A program made the translations under genes and the position numbers. Below are positions 1 to 10,378 of a stretch of DNA of 64,000 nucleotides, piece after piece. The notes under the pieces are model-generated. The model searched no databases, had not been told where the DNA came from, and saw only the letters and a program-made list of their open reading frames with translations. Position 1 is the first letter of the stretch, and the number at the start of each line of letters is the position of its first letter. Origin of the DNA: Proteles cristata cristata (Eukaryota > Chordata > Mammalia > Carnivora > Hyaenidae). The stretch is from assembly GCA_017311185.1 (NCBI GenBank), contig JAESUZ010003526.1, positions 124,001-188,000 of the forward strand, given 5' to 3'.

Positions 1-511
1 AAGTGGAAAGAGGGAAAAAAAACCCCACAAAACATAGGAAGTAGGATACAGAAATAGTATCAGGAATAAATTCAAAGATTTCATTAATTGCAACAAATGC
101 GAATGAGTTAAAATCACGAGACAAATCTCCACCGACAAAGAATAAGAGCCTGTCTTCAAGAGACACCTATAAGTGGTAACCACTCAGGAAGTTTTTAAAT
201 AGGAGAATAGAAAGAGACACATGACATCAGTCCTAACAAAAGGATATCAGTTAGTATACCTCAATTACATATAAGACAGAATTTAAAGAACATTAAAAGA
301 AGACAAAGTTGTATTCCTGTTGCTAAAAGAGACAATTTACCGACAAAATGAAAGTTACGAAATGTTATGCTCCTAATGACATGGTTTAAAAATGCTTACA
401 ACAAAGCCTGATAAAGCTATAAGGAGGAATGGCCAATGTCACAGTTAGAGCAGGAGCCTTTAATATATTTTTCTCAGAAACTGATAGATCAAAGAAGCAC
501 AAATAAGGAAC
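1..511 (+). mobile_element. L1 LINE fragment, ORF2 endonuclease region
   Basis: The AT-rich sequence follows the order of an ancient L1M ORF2 endonuclease region on the plus strand. Landmarks are a stretch resembling the block before the nuclease core (about 145-300), an 'aagagacaa' block near 327-337, a 'tatgctcctaa' block near 366-376 and the 'ttctcagaaactgatagatc' block near 470-490. All frames are broken by stops and indels, so it encodes nothing. It probably continues past the left window edge. Assignment is from remembered L1 consensus order. Confidence 0.65.
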
Positions 512-575
512 ACATATATTATATATGTGTGTATATATATATATATATATAGTACATATATATTTATATATACTG
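512..575. repeat. (AT)n / (GTAT)n microsatellite
   Basis: Alternating AT with short TGTG interruptions. It sits directly after the L1 fragment. Sequence 576-689 after it is AT-rich and may be more L1, but I could not match it. Confidence 0.9.
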
Positions 576-698
576 TTCAAAAAAGAAGTTACACTATTTT
601 CAAAATACACGGACTGGTCACGAAATTGAAGTCTTGAAAAAGAAGAGATAAATTATTTTGTAGACAATATGATCATCTCCTTAGAAAAGGGCAATGGG

Positions 699-930
699 TG
701 GGGCACCTGGGTGGCTTAGTCGGTTAAGCGGCCGACTTTCGCTTAGGTCATGATCTCGCGGTTCGTGGGTTCGAGCCCCGCGTCGGGCTCTGTGCTGACT
801 GCCAGCTCAGAGCCTGGAGCCTGTTTCAGTCTGTGACTCCCTCTCTCTCTGACCCTCCCCTGCTCACGCTGTCTCTCTCTCTCTCTCCTCTCTAGAAATA
901 AATAAAAAACATTAAAAAAAAGGGGGGGGA
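699..930 (+). mobile_element. SINEC (CAN SINE), young felid type
   Basis: A full-length tRNA-derived SINE. It has the GGCACCTGGGTGGCTTAG head, an intact B box (GGGTTCGAGCCCC), a CTCTCTCTC pyrimidine run and an AAATAAATAAAA tail. It is flanked by the target duplication ggcaatggg (690-698 and 931-939). It lacks the AG pair in the 'gtttcag(ag)tctgtgac' segment, which separates it from other young copies here. It is transcribed by RNA polymerase III when active and mobilised by L1. Confidence 0.95.
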
Positions 931-1194
931 GGCAATGGGAGAGTTGTTGGAATGGGAAACCAAGTGTAGGAACCATCGTTCCCCTGACACTGAGGACAGA
1001 AAAGAGCAGGGGAGCTATGAGAAATGACATGTGAAAGGCAGGGCAAGGGGGCTGGGAGAGTGAGGACAAGGTGACCAAGGGAGACCTCTTTGGGCTGAGG
1101 AGGGAAGCTGGGAGGCGACAGTCTCCAAGTGCAGGTGAGCCTGAGCGTGCCACGCATCTCCCAAGTGGCTCCTAGGAATCCTCCAATCCTTAAG

Positions 1195-1325
1195 GTGAGA
1201 GCTGTTAATACACCCATTTTGCAGATGGAAAACCCGATGTACACAGGGATAGTGAATCACAGCAGCGTCGAAATTTGGACGTGGGTCCGTCTGATGCCAA
1301 CACTGCTATTAATCTCTAAACCATA
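1195..1325 (-). mobile_element. MIR SINE fragment
   Basis: The plus strand reads 'cccattttgcagatggaaaac' followed by the antisense MIR order: an internal block, then 'gacgtgggtccgtctgatgcc', which resembles the start of MIR reversed. It is diverged, as expected for a mammal-wide fossil. The flanks 940-1194 and 1326-1452 show no repeat or gene that I recognise. Confidence 0.55.
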
Positions 1326-1452
1326 TGAAGAACATAAATCACCAGAAACAAGTGCTAATAACCCTGCTCTGGGGTACCCTTCTAGGGAGAGAGTCCGTCA
1401 CTTGTATCCGCCTCTCACAGTCAAAGAAGACTCTGATCCAGGAAATATTAAG

Positions 1453-1673
1453 ATTCCCTGTGGTGGCTCAGTCTGTTAAGTGTCCCACTCTTGATTTTGG
1501 CTCAGGTCATGATCTCAGGGTCATGATATGGAGCTCTGTGCTGGGCTCCGTGCTGGGCATGGAGCCTGCTTGAGGTTCTCTCTCTTCCTCTCTCCTGCCC
1601 TTCCCTCACACTCTCTCTCAAAACAAACAAACAAACAAATAAGTAAATGAATAAAATAAAATAATTTAAAAAA
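1453..1673 (+). mobile_element. SINEC, older diverged copy
   Basis: The head 'tggtggctcagtctgttaag', the block 'gattttggctcaggtcatgat', 'gagcctgcttgaggttctctc' and a tail of (AAAC)n and AATAAAATAAA identify an older CAN SINE. The first bases of the head are degraded and the B box is damaged ('gatctcagggtcatgatatgg'). No convincing target duplication is left. Confidence 0.85.
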
Positions 1674-2184
1674 GAGTTGCTGACTCACATGTTGGCTACT
1701 TTCCAGAACTGGAAAGGAGGGGCTCTGAGAGCCTGGCCGGGGGAGGGAGCTGGCCCCACAGCCCCAGGGCCGTCGGAGCCCGGCCAGGAGGCCCTGGGCA
1801 AAACCCTGCTGGCTGGTCTGACACTCCCATGAGTCAGTATAGGACATGTGGTCCTTCCAGACCCTCGGAGGAAGAAGGGACAGACTCTCTGAGATCACCT
1901 CTGTCGTCAGAGATAACCTAACCCTGCGGTCACAGATAGGGCCCCTGGAGCCCAGAGAGGTTGCCCCAGTCACCCAGGGTCCTACAGCTGGCGGGCGGCT
2001 GATGGCCGCAGCCAGGAAGTGGTCGGCAGCCTCCCATCTCACTGCCCTGACCCCGATGTCCGGCCTGTCCTCTGGCGGTGTGATGTTCAGGGCCACAGGA
2101 AGAGCCCAGTTCTCCAGGGAGCGTATGTGACAGCAATGACACCGGAAGAAGACGTCAGCCTGTGGCCCAATGGTGTGGCGTGGC
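1674..2184. other. Unique GC-rich sequence with one MIR relic
   Basis: No coding exon is recognised. A short antisense MIR relic lies at about 1920-2010 ('gcccagagaggttgccccagtcac...ctacagctggc'). The rest is unassigned. Confidence 0.4.
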
Positions 2185-2665
2185 TGAGTTTTTAAAAATC
2201 ATGGTAAAACATATATAGCATGAAGCTTTCCATTTTAGCCATGAACAAACGCACACGCTGTAGCATTCAGTACCTTTGCCATGCTGTGCCAGCAGCACTA
2301 TCTAGTTGGTGCCGGAACAGTCTCATCACCCCAAACCCATCTGTGGGCCCTCCCCCTCCCCCCCTCCCGCAGCCCCCGGAAGCCACCAATGCGCTCTCCG
2401 TCTGTGCATCCGCCTCTCCGGGAGACTTCCTATGGATAGAACCCAACGGGGGGTCCTGTGTGTGTCCTATTCCACCTCGCACACTTCCAAGGTCCATCCA
2501 TGCCATGGCGTCAGGACTTCTTTCTCTTTCAGGACCAAAGAATATTCCTCTGTGTGGATAGACTACATTTCCATGTTTACCGCTCATCGGCTGCAGGGCC
2601 CCGGGGCTGTTTCCATCTTCTGGTGACTGTGAATAGCGCTGCTCTGAGCGTCGATGTATGAGGTT
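2185..2665 (-). mobile_element. L1M 3' end, antisense
   Basis: The plus strand follows the complement of an L1M 3' end. Landmarks are 'ggtaaaacatatatagcatg', 'ttccattttagccatg', 'cattcagtacctttgcc', the polypyrimidine 'cccctccccccctcc' with 'cccggaagccacca', and then 'aagaatattcctctgtgtgg' (the fossil of 'aataatattccattgtatgg'). The copy is strongly shifted to GC, with many TA-to-CG type changes. No coding capacity remains. Confidence 0.75.
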
Positions 2666-2689
2666 CCATTTGAGCACCTGCTCTCTGCT

Positions 2690-3085
2690 CTCCTGGGGGT
2701 GCGCCAAGGAGCCAGCGGCCGCTTCGTACGGTCACTCTGTGCTTCGCTTGCGGAGGGACCACCCGACTGGTTTCCACGGCAGGCTGGCTTTCCCCTGGCC
2801 CTTCCTCTCCACACCCAGCACCCTCTTCCCAGGCTCCCCACCCCCTGTGCTCCGGGCTCCAGGCCCACCCGCGCCTGCACGACCCCTCGGACGTCCCGGT
2901 GCGCTGTGCTCATCCATTCTGCTCCACCTGCGCTTGCCCCTTTCCCCCGACGCTGACATGCCCTCTCCTCAGGGTCCCTGCAGACAGGCCCCAGCAGGGC
3001 ACAGGCCCCAGCCCCAGGCTGCGGGTCCCGAGGGGAAGCTGGCATGCATGCTGCGTGCTGTGGTCTAACTATACAAAGTGTCCCA
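2690..3085. other. Unique GC-rich sequence
   Basis: C-rich DNA with scattered CpG and no recognised repeat. Several overlapping open frames exist on both strands, which is expected in stop-poor GC-rich DNA. I see no domain, and no pair of splice sites that would argue for an exon. Confidence 0.4.
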
Positions 3086-3089
3086 CATA

Positions 3090-3250
3090 ACTGCACAGCA
3101 AGCCCTTGAGGCAGATATGAGTAGTGTCTCCATTTGTGGGTGTGGAAACCAAGGCTCAGAGAGGTTCAGCCACTTGCCCAAGACCACACAGCTAGTCAGC
3201 AGGACCGTATGGGGTTGAAACAGGCAGTCTGTGTCTTCAGGGCTAAGACA
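3090..3250 (-). mobile_element. MIR SINE, antisense
   Basis: It carries the classic antisense MIR core: 'aaccaaggctcagagaggttcagccacttgcccaagaccacacagctagtcagcagg', read as consecutive short blocks between 3147 and 3202. The 5' part of MIR follows in reverse ('ggcagtctgtgtcttcagggc'). Confidence 0.85.
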
Positions 3251-3259
3251 CAACGCTGG

Positions 3260-4379
3260 GCTCCTGGGAGCAACAGAAGAGCCCTCTGACTTTCAGAGAA
3301 GAAGGTCAGAGATCAGGACATGGGCTCCAGAACAGACAGATGTGGAAGAGACGGTGGCTCTGGGGAAAGTGCCTCTCTCAGGGGGGTGAGGTCACAGTGA
3401 GGGGGTGGCTGTCATCAGGTCCCGCATTTGCCCGCTGCAGTGGCCCTCAGGGCCCGCTGAGCCCAGGGGAGTTGACAGAGCACGGTGGAAGAAAGCACGT
3501 TGGAGGGGACAGCTGAGAGGCGACGGTCTGGCCAGTGTGACAGGAACACTACATGCGATTCCTCAGCGAGATGCCTGTGTCACCCCTGGCGGGCTGCGAG
3601 TGACGGACTGAGCTCGCCCCAACACGGAGCACAGTCCCCAACTCCACCGAGGACCCAGGCGGCAGGTGGGGGGAAGGGCGCCCACGTGCTCACACGTCCG
3701 CGTGCCAGGGCCTGGACACAACACCCCGGCCGGGGCCGTTCCACAGACCCTCCCCCGCATGAGAGCCAGCCAGCGGCGAGCAGGGACGGTCCTACCCCTG
3801 GGGCAGTGGCCGGCCTCTCGGAGGGTGTCCTGCAGCGGTGCCTGGACGATCAACCATCTGCGGCTGCATCAGACCTGAGCCAGGCCTCTGCCGTCTCCCC
3901 AGCCTGGGCTCCCGCTCAGACTCCAGCTGATCCCTGAAGGCTGAAGGCAAAGAGGGGGTCACAGCGTGCGGGGCCCTGTCCTCAGGGCAGGATCGCACGG
4001 GGGAAGGTGGGCTCCGTCCCCCTCTTCCTGAGCACAGGTCACACAAGCCAAGGAGAAGGTGGCAGTGAGCCGTGAGGACCCCCGCTCTCTCCCCTGCATG
4101 AGTTCGAGTAGGGGTGGCCACCGCAGAGGCCCGGGGAGCCCCGGGGAAGCGTGCCGGCACCGGGTGGATGCCAGGACCACGCCACTGGGCAACACAGCCG
4201 GCCGGGGGACCTTGGCTTTCCTGTGGGTATGGTGGTCTCCTGGTTTTAGCTCCTTGGGCCTCCCCTCCCTGGAGCCTCTGGAAAATGATTCCTGGATCCA
4301 GGAAGCTGAAGATCAGGCCTGTGATGGTGGAGACATCATAGGTGCCCACTGCTGTGTGGACTCTCTGGGAGGGAGGGAC
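3260..4379. other. Unique GC-rich sequence
   Basis: I recognise no repeat family and no protein domain. CpG is scattered rather than clustered into an obvious island. Confidence 0.35.
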
Positions 4380-4530
4380 GTTTAAACTGGGACAAGAAGG
4401 AGGAGCAGGAATTAGTCAGGCAGGGGAAGTGGTAAGGGACATAGGCAAAGGGACAATGTATGAAGACCCCAGGGCAGGAGGGACAGGGCCATGGAGGGCT
4501 GAAACAAGCCCTTGTGGCTGCTAGTGTAGA
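4380..4530 (-). mobile_element. L2 LINE fragment, antisense
   Basis: The plus strand carries 'ggagcaggaattagtcaggcaggggaagtgg', then 'agggcaggagggacagggccatggagggc'. This order matches remembered antisense L2 3' sequence. A possible sense L2 or MIR 3' end follows at about 4700-4790 ('cccggcacaggcactgg...ataaataaatagatg'). Confidence 0.45.
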
Positions 4531-5250
4531 CGGGGCCAGGGGGGCAGTGACGGGAGGAGACAGAGGTGGGCAGAGCCTCTGCTCTGCCCCTACCTGCTGG
4601 CCTAGGCTAGTTAGGGCACCTTTAGCCATTAGCCTCCCGTTACAGTGACCTGCCCAACCCCCATCCCCTTGGGGGGCTGTAAATGGCTTCCAAGTCAGAC
4701 TGTCTTTCTTAGCCTCGTCTGTACCCGGCACAGGCACTGGTTGGCGCCTGGTGAGTGTCTTCAGGACCCATAAATAAATAGATGTTCCAATTAACAGACC
4801 AATCTCACAGAGAGATAGAAACCGGGGTTAGGTGAGGTTGAGGGACCCATGTCCCTGCAGTAACTCTGAACTCCTGGGACAGGTAGGGCGGCCCCCTGTG
4901 TGGGGCTTCCAGAAGGCACAGGGTATGTTTAAAGAAGCCAGACTGGAAGAAAGAGAAAACAGGTCTCCACAGCTCTCCTGGGAGGTGAAGCACCTTCTTG
5001 AAAACTTGGAAGGCTCCCTGGAAGAGGTGATCCCATGGTAGCTGGCTCCTCCCACACCCCTGGGCTTCTGACCCGCTCTCTGTGGAACCCAGAGACCCAG
5101 CCCATTCCCCTTCTGGCAGGGGCGCCTCTCCTCTGGTTTGTAGCCTGGGAGGGAGCAACAGGAAGTGGGAACAGGGCAGACGGCCTGTTCAGGACACTGG
5201 TTAATTCATCAGGCTTTGCCGCTTTCCACAGCTCTGCACCCTTCAGCTGA
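4531..5250. other. Unique sequence, no gene seen
   Basis: Apart from the possible L2/MIR tail near 4700-4790, no repeat or exon is recognised. The downstream end merges into the inverted-repeat locus at 5256. Confidence 0.35.
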
Positions 5251-5255
5251 ATATT

Positions 5256-5380
5256 CAGCTGGCTCCCGGCTTAGCCCTGCCTGCGTCTGTGCAGCTCTAT
5301 TTTTACAGCCCTGGAGATGACTGACGAAAACATTTAAAAAGACACAAAAATTTAAAAATTTAAAAGCCGGGAGCCAGCTG
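5256..5380. repeat. Perfect 17-bp inverted repeat with 91-bp loop
   Basis: The left arm cagctggctcccggctt (5256-5272) is exactly the reverse complement of the right arm aagccgggagccagctg (5364-5380). The spacer is 91 bases and its right half is very AT-rich ('aaaaatttaaaaatttaaaa'). It does not match any repeat family I know. It could be a fold-back element, a cruciform-prone site or a chance survivor inside a conserved noncoding block. Confidence 0.9.
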
Positions 5381-5464
5381 TTCTGTTTGGAAGGCAGGAG
5401 GCTGACATCTGTGCTGTCTCATTGAACTTCACACTACTCCTCCTCCACTCCCCACTCTGACGGC

Positions 5465-5585
5465 TCAGGGGCTTAGAAACCTGGCTCAAGCCCCCACTTT
5501 GCCACTCGCCACCTACGTGACCTTACCCAAGCCCCTTCCTGTCCTGTGCCTCAGTTTCCACAATGTGATAAAGAGAAGTTTGGAC
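5465..5585 (+). mobile_element. MIR SINE
   Basis: Sense MIR order: 'cccactttgccactcgccacctacgtgacct', 'tacccaagcccct', 'tgtgcctcagtttccacaatgtgataa'. A second, weaker MIR-like stretch is at about 5815-5905. Confidence 0.7.
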
Positions 5586-5909
5586 AAGTTGACTCTTGTT
5601 TGAATTTGGGTGGGTCAAGAGCTCTCTCCCCGAAGGAGAGGGGTGAGATGGGAGGAGGTAGCTTCCCTCCTCTGCGTCAACGCACGCTCCTTCTCCATCC
5701 CTTTCACCAGTTCCTCTAAAGAAGCTCCACTTTTTAACGTGCAGAAAGGGTCCGGTGGGTCCGGCCAGGACCCTGGCAGTGGGTTGGGAGGTTGTGGGGA
5801 CAGGGGTCAGCACCCCTGAGTCCTAGTCCTGACTCTACAACTCGCTTTCAGCGTGCACTGGGCAGCACACATCAGCTGGCTCGCAGTTTCCTTTCCCTCA
5901 GTTTCCAGA

Positions 5910-6685
5910 GTGGGGGCAGGGTCAGCCGGATGTGGCGAGGGTTCACCCCCATGACCCCCTCCCTCGCAGGGTCCACACCATTGTCTCTGTCCCACACGGT
6001 CTCTGCACGGTGACCTCACCTCTCCCCTGAATCTGGGCGAACGTGAACTCACGTAGGAGCGATAGCTTGTGCAAAGCAGCCTGAGGCTTAGGACAGAAAA
6101 GGCAGCGCAGTTTCCCGTCGGTTTTGCCGGAAAGTCCCGCAAGCGGTGCCGATGTCTGAGGTCATTGTGCTGTGAGGAAGCCCAGCCTGTCCCCCAGGAC
6201 AAGCTCTGAGCTCACACTCAGAGAAAGAGACCTCCTGGCTGCCCCCAGGGGCTTGGGGCTGCGCTCGCATCCAGACCGCTCAGCAGAGAAACTTCCCAGA
6301 ATTCCTCAGAGAAATGGGGAGAACAGCAGTGCTGTTGTCTTAGCCACGAAGGCTCGGGGCACAGTAGGAGCTGACGCAGACCTGGTGAGTGCAGAGTGGG
6401 GTGCGGGCTCTCCTTCAGAAATCTTGGACAAAGACTGTGACCCAGAGCTGGAGTGGTGGCTTTAACAGAGGGAAGCTGCGGACCCTTTGCTGAGCCGGCT
6501 TCTCTGGGCCAGGGAGCCTCCTCGGACAACTGAGGGATGGGGTGATGATGGTTGTGATCAGCTTCACCAGCTACCAGAGCGTCCCACCTGCCCCCCACCC
6601 CCGTCCCAGGACACATGCACTCCAGCCCCACCCCCACCCCCCAGAGGAGGCGTGGCACCCTGACTCCGGGACAGGAAAACCACAC
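5910..6685. other. Unique sequence, no gene seen
   Basis: No repeat family is recognised except simple C-rich runs near 6585-6645. No coding exon can be supported. Confidence 0.35.
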
Positions 6686-6689
6686 CACA

Positions 6690-6940
6690 AGGAGTACATG
6701 CTACATCCTGGAAGAGAAGCCACTGCATGGTTCTCCGTGATCTTGTCTCTGCCCTGGCAACGGCTAGGGCCTCCTGCTGAGATGGTGTGTCCCATACACC
6801 GAGCCCCCCGTAGTCTGGTTCCTGAAGATCTGTGGAGAGAGGGGCCCCTGCCCCTAAACCCAGCCTATGTGGCACTAAGCCACTGAGATTCAGGGGTTGT
6901 TACTGCAGCATAGAATAGTTGTTCTGACTGATGCAGTGCT
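6690..6940 (+). mobile_element. Probable MLT1-class LTR (ERVL-MaLR), 3' part
   Basis: The segment ends in 'taagccactgagattcagg', 'gttgttactgcagcatagaa' and 'ctgactgatgca'. This is the typical 3' end of an old MLT1-like solo LTR ('aagccactgag..ttgttac.gcagca...actgatac'). The 5' half is too diverged to place. There is no internal retroviral sequence next to it. Confidence 0.5.
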
Positions 6941-7614
6941 AAAGACAATCACAACTACGGATTTCTCATCTAATTGTTGGGCCTCTGGGTGACCGCAGGC
7001 ATTCAATGAAGTGCTAGTTCTTAGTACGATACCAATTCCTGTGTCTTGGGTGAGTTTTCCTGGAGAGGAGATGTTGAGGCCAAGATCTGAATGCAAGGAG
7101 TGTATCTGGAAAGGTCTTCCAAGGAGCATGGACAGGGGAGCAGAAACGAGGTGGGGAAGAAAAGAAGGTTCAGAAATAGGGTGTAGGGAGGAGCCGGTTA
7201 CTGCTGTGGGCAGCTGGGGTTCAGCTCTGCCGGGCACCTCTGGGACACCATCCAACATGCGCCAGGTTGTCCCAGCCGGAAGGTCAGGGGGCTGCGGATC
7301 TGCCCCGAGTGCCCATCGGTCATGAGCTGAGGGCAGCTCCGGGGGACATTAGCTCCCAATCCCGGCCCGTCTGTTGCTTCAGGCCTCCCTCCTCCGCGGC
7401 ACCAGCACCGTCTGTGCGCCTGCGCTGCCTGCCGCTATAGGGGCTAAAGGGCAGGGTGGCCTCGCAGAGGCGGCGACACCCGGGTGGCGGGCAAGGAACC
7501 ATCCTCAGGCCCCCCTTCCTTGCACTTTGCGGCCTCCTTTAGGCTTTTCAAGAAACGGACAAGAGACTGACACTGCTCATCGTGGACTCTGGGGGAGCAT
7601 GGGGGGCCTGAAAG
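6941..7614. other. Unique sequence, no gene seen
   Basis: GC rises toward 7400-7500 with several CpG. No recognised repeat or exon. Confidence 0.35.
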
Positions 7615-7735
7615 AGCCTAGGATTAGGCGGCAGGCAGCCTCTAACCTTGGCTCTGCCTTCCTTAGCTGTGCGACCTTGGTCAGGACACTTGACCGCTCA
7701 GGTTTACCTCTCAAGTTCTCTAAAAGGAGAAGCTT
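7615..7735 (+). mobile_element. MIR SINE
   Basis: Sense MIR blocks: 'taaccttggctctgccttcctt', 'agctgtgcgaccttggtcagg', 'acacttgacc'. Moderate divergence. Confidence 0.75.
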
Positions 7736-7769
7736 GGGCTGCACGGAGCTGGGAGAGTCTTGTGTTGGG

Positions 7770-7900
7770 GCTGGCGAAGGAGTCAGTGAGACCCAGGTCC
7801 AAATCCTGAGGCTGCTGCCTGCTGGCTGCCTGATCCTGGCCAGAAGACCCTCTCGCCAAGCCCCAGTTTCCTGGTCTGTGGGGAAGAGTGAGATCATGGC
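7770..7900 (+). mobile_element. MIR SINE, second copy
   Basis: It lies 35 bases after the previous MIR in the same orientation: 'gacccaggtccaaatcctgagg', 'ctggctgcctgatcctggcc', 'aagccccagtttcctggtctg'. The two copies could be independent insertions or an old local duplication. Confidence 0.65.
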
Positions 7901-8281
7901 GCCGAAAGGCTGGCACCACCCAGTATTCTCAGTGCCACGGGTAACTGGGAAGGTCTTGGCCCTTCCACCCCTGCTGTATGACCGTGAGAGAAATATGGGA
8001 CCTCTCTGGTTGTAGGATCAGACGTTGCGTTGCCCAGATATTTGCAGAGAGATGAGGTGCTGGGTACAATGTGAGGGATCGGGGCCAGTGAGGAAGGAAT
8101 GGGGTGCGGTGTCACACTGAGAAATTGCTCCCGCATTCCGTGGTGCTACAGAAGCCTCCCGCAGGATAGAGGGAAGGTCCCCTGTCCAGAAGTCGTTATG
8201 TGAGTCTGGGAGGGAAGACACCCCCAGCATCACCTGGTTCTGACTTCTCCCTGTCTGTGGGAAGTGGCTGCTCAAATCAAG
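7901..8281. other. Unique sequence, no gene seen
   Basis: No recognised repeat or exon. It abuts the AT-rich start of the large L1 at 8282. Confidence 0.35.
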
Positions 8282-8410
8282 TTTAAAATGACTTTAAAGA
8301 CATATGAATATAAATAAAAACACAACAGACCAAAATTTACAGGATACAGCAAAAGCAGTGCTAACAGGGAAGTTTATAGTTGTAAATGCCTAAATGAAAA
8401 GAGAAGGAAG

Positions 8411-8625
8411 GGGGCATCTGGCTGGCTCAGCTGGTTGAGCATCTGACTCTGATGTTGGTTCAGGTCGTGACCTCATGATTCATGAGACTGAGCCCTACAT
8501 CGGGCTCTGCGCTGAAAGCACGGAGCCTGCTTGGGATTCTCTCTCTTCCTCTCTCTTTCTGCTCCTCCCCCACTCTCTCTCTCTCTCTCTCAAAATACAT
8601 AAAAGAAACAGTTTAAAAAAATTAA
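8411..8625 (+). mobile_element. SINEC inserted in L1
   Basis: An older CAN SINE: head 'gggggcatctggctggctcag', 'tgatgttggttcaggtcgtgac', 'gcctgcttgggattctctc', a (TC)n run and a tail 'caaaatacataaaagaaac'. An imperfect target duplication resembling 'gagaaggaag' is at 8401-8410 and about 8626-8636. Confidence 0.85.
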
Positions 8626-9818
8626 AAGGAAGGAACATCCCAAATTATCAACCTAACTTTACAACTTAAGGAACTAGAAGAAGAAGAACAAATGAAGCCC
8701 AAAACTAGCATAAAGAAGGAAATAAGACTAGAACAGAGATAAATAAAATAGAAAATAAGAAACAAGGGAGAAAAATCAGTGAAACCACATTTGGTTCTTC
8801 AAAACATAACAAAGTTAGCAAAACTGATAGGCCATTAGTTAGATGGACTGAGAGAGACTGGGGTGTGGTGGTGGGGGAATCCAAAGTATTAAAATCAGAA
8901 ATGACAGTGAGGGCATTACTACTGATTCCATGGAAAGAAAACTGATTACAGGAGAGTTGTATCAAGCAAGAACAATGTTACACCAACAACCTAGTTGAAA
9001 CAGACAAACTTCTAGAAACACAGTCTATCAATACTGAATCACTGAACATCTGAATAGGCGATTGATTCAGTAATCAAAAACCTCTGATAAAGAAAAGCCC
9101 TGAACCTGATGACCTCATTGGTGAATTCAACCAAAAATGTAAAGAAAAACTAATACCAGTCTTGCTGAAACTTTTCCCAAAAAATTGAGGAGAACAGTTT
9201 CCAACTCATTCTATAAGGCCAGCATTACCCAGAAACAGAATCCAGATGAAGAAACTACCAGAAAAGAAAGCTACCAACCAATATCCTTTATGAATATGGA
9301 TGCAAGAATCCTCAGCAAAATACTAGCAAACTGAATTCAGCAGCATTCAAAAAGGATTATACATCATGATCAATGGGACTTATTCCTGGAAAGCAAGGAC
9401 AGTTTAATATACAAAAATCTGTTAATATAATATACCACATTCACAGGATCAAGGAAAAAAATCCCATAAGAATTGCATGAAGATACTCAGACAGGTATTT
9501 GTACGCCCATGGGCACAATAGTTAACAGGTGGGAATGATGCAAGTCTCCACTGATGGAGAAATGGATCGATAACATATGGTCTATACACCCAATGGAGTA
9601 TTATTCAGCCCTAAAAAGGAAAGGAAATTCTAACACGTGCTACAGCATGACTGAACCTTGAAGACATTATGTCAAGTGAAAAAAGGCAGTCACAAAAAGA
9701 CAAATACTGTGTGAGTCCACTTACATGAGACACATGGAGTCGTCAACCTCATGGAGACAGAAAGTAGAATGGTGGTTGCCAGGGGCCACAGGAAAGGAGA
9801 GGATGGAGAGTTAGTGTT

Positions 9819-10031
9819 TTTCTTTTTTTATTTGTTTTAATGGTCATTTATTTTTGAGAGACAGAGACAGAATGCTAGTGGGGGAGGGACAGAGAGAGGG
9901 AGACACTGAAGCAGGCTTCAGGCTCTGAGCTGTCAGCACAGAGCCCAACGTGGGGCTGGAACCCATGAACCGTGAGATCACGACCTGAGCTGAAGTTGGA
10001 TGCCCAACTGACCGAGCCACCCAGGCACCCT
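9819..10031 (-). mobile_element. SINEC inserted in L1, antisense
   Basis: Reverse-orientation SINE from a T-rich tail ('tttttttatttgttttaatgg') to the head complement 'ccgagccacccaggcacc'. The target duplication is gagagttagtgtt (9806-9818) and gagaggtagtgtt (10032-10044), one mismatch in 13. It splits the L1 3' UTR cleanly. Confidence 0.95.
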
Positions 10032-10166
10032 GAGAGGTAGTGTTGAATGGGGACAGAGTTTCAGTCTGGGGAGATGAAAATGTGCTGTGGATGGATGATA
10101 AAGATGGTTGTGCAAAAATGTGAAAATGCTGCATGCCACTGACCTGTACACTTAAAAATGGTTAAA

Positions 10167-10275
10167 CGAAGCACGCTGCTGCGGTGCCGCGCCCCAGCAA
10201 TTCAGGAGGCTGAGGCAGGGGGATCGCTTGAGCCCGGAAGCAATAGGTGCCAGGAGTGCTGGAAGTGGGCAGGTA
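10167..10275 (+). pseudogene. RN7SL-like: 7SL (SRP) RNA-like retro-insertion
   Basis: A 109-base insert interrupts the L1 3' end. Its core 'ccccagcaattcaggaggctgaggc' and 'ggggatcgcttgagcccgg' (read in pieces between 10191 and 10237) matches the 5' Alu-domain of 7SL RNA, the RNA scaffold of the signal recognition particle. The first part 'ctgcggtgccgcg' resembles the 'gcgcggtggcgcg' 5' end with a small deletion. The 3' third does not align well. The insert is flanked by aaaaatggttaaa (10154-10166) and aaaaatggtgaaa (10276-10288), a 13-base duplication with one mismatch. That supports L1-mediated insertion. It is too short and diverged to be a functional RNA. Confidence 0.6.
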
Positions 10276-10378
10276 AAAAATGGTGAAAATAGTAAAATTT
10301 TAGTTATGTGTACTTTACCATAGTAAAAGTGTATACGTAAAATTCATAAAATAAAAATAACAAGCTGTGACATATGAG

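Larger units (their letters stand above)
8282..10378 (+). mobile_element. L1M LINE, 3' half, carrying three later insertions
   Basis: An ancient sense-strand L1. First comes the ORF2 part before and through the reverse-transcriptase region (8282-8410 and 8630-9470), with blocks such as 'attgattcagtaatcaaaaacctc', 'ggtgaattcaaccaaaaatg' and 'ggacttattcctggaaagcaagg'. An internal deletion then joins it near 9475 to the 3' UTR-type end ('tggagtattattcagccct', 'ggtggttgccaggggcc', 'cctgtacacttaaaaatgg', 'tactttaccatagtaaaa'). All frames are broken. It is interrupted by a plus SINE (8411), a minus SINE (9819) and a 7SL-like insert (10167), so it is older than all three. Confidence 0.85.

Noticed and set aside
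701..780. tRNA gene candidate
   Set aside because: The A and B box sequences belong to the tRNA-derived head of a SINE, with the SINE body and tail following. The same applies to all other SINE heads here.
7374..8015. 213-codon open frame
   Set aside because: It runs through two MIR copies, so it is not a conserved coding exon.
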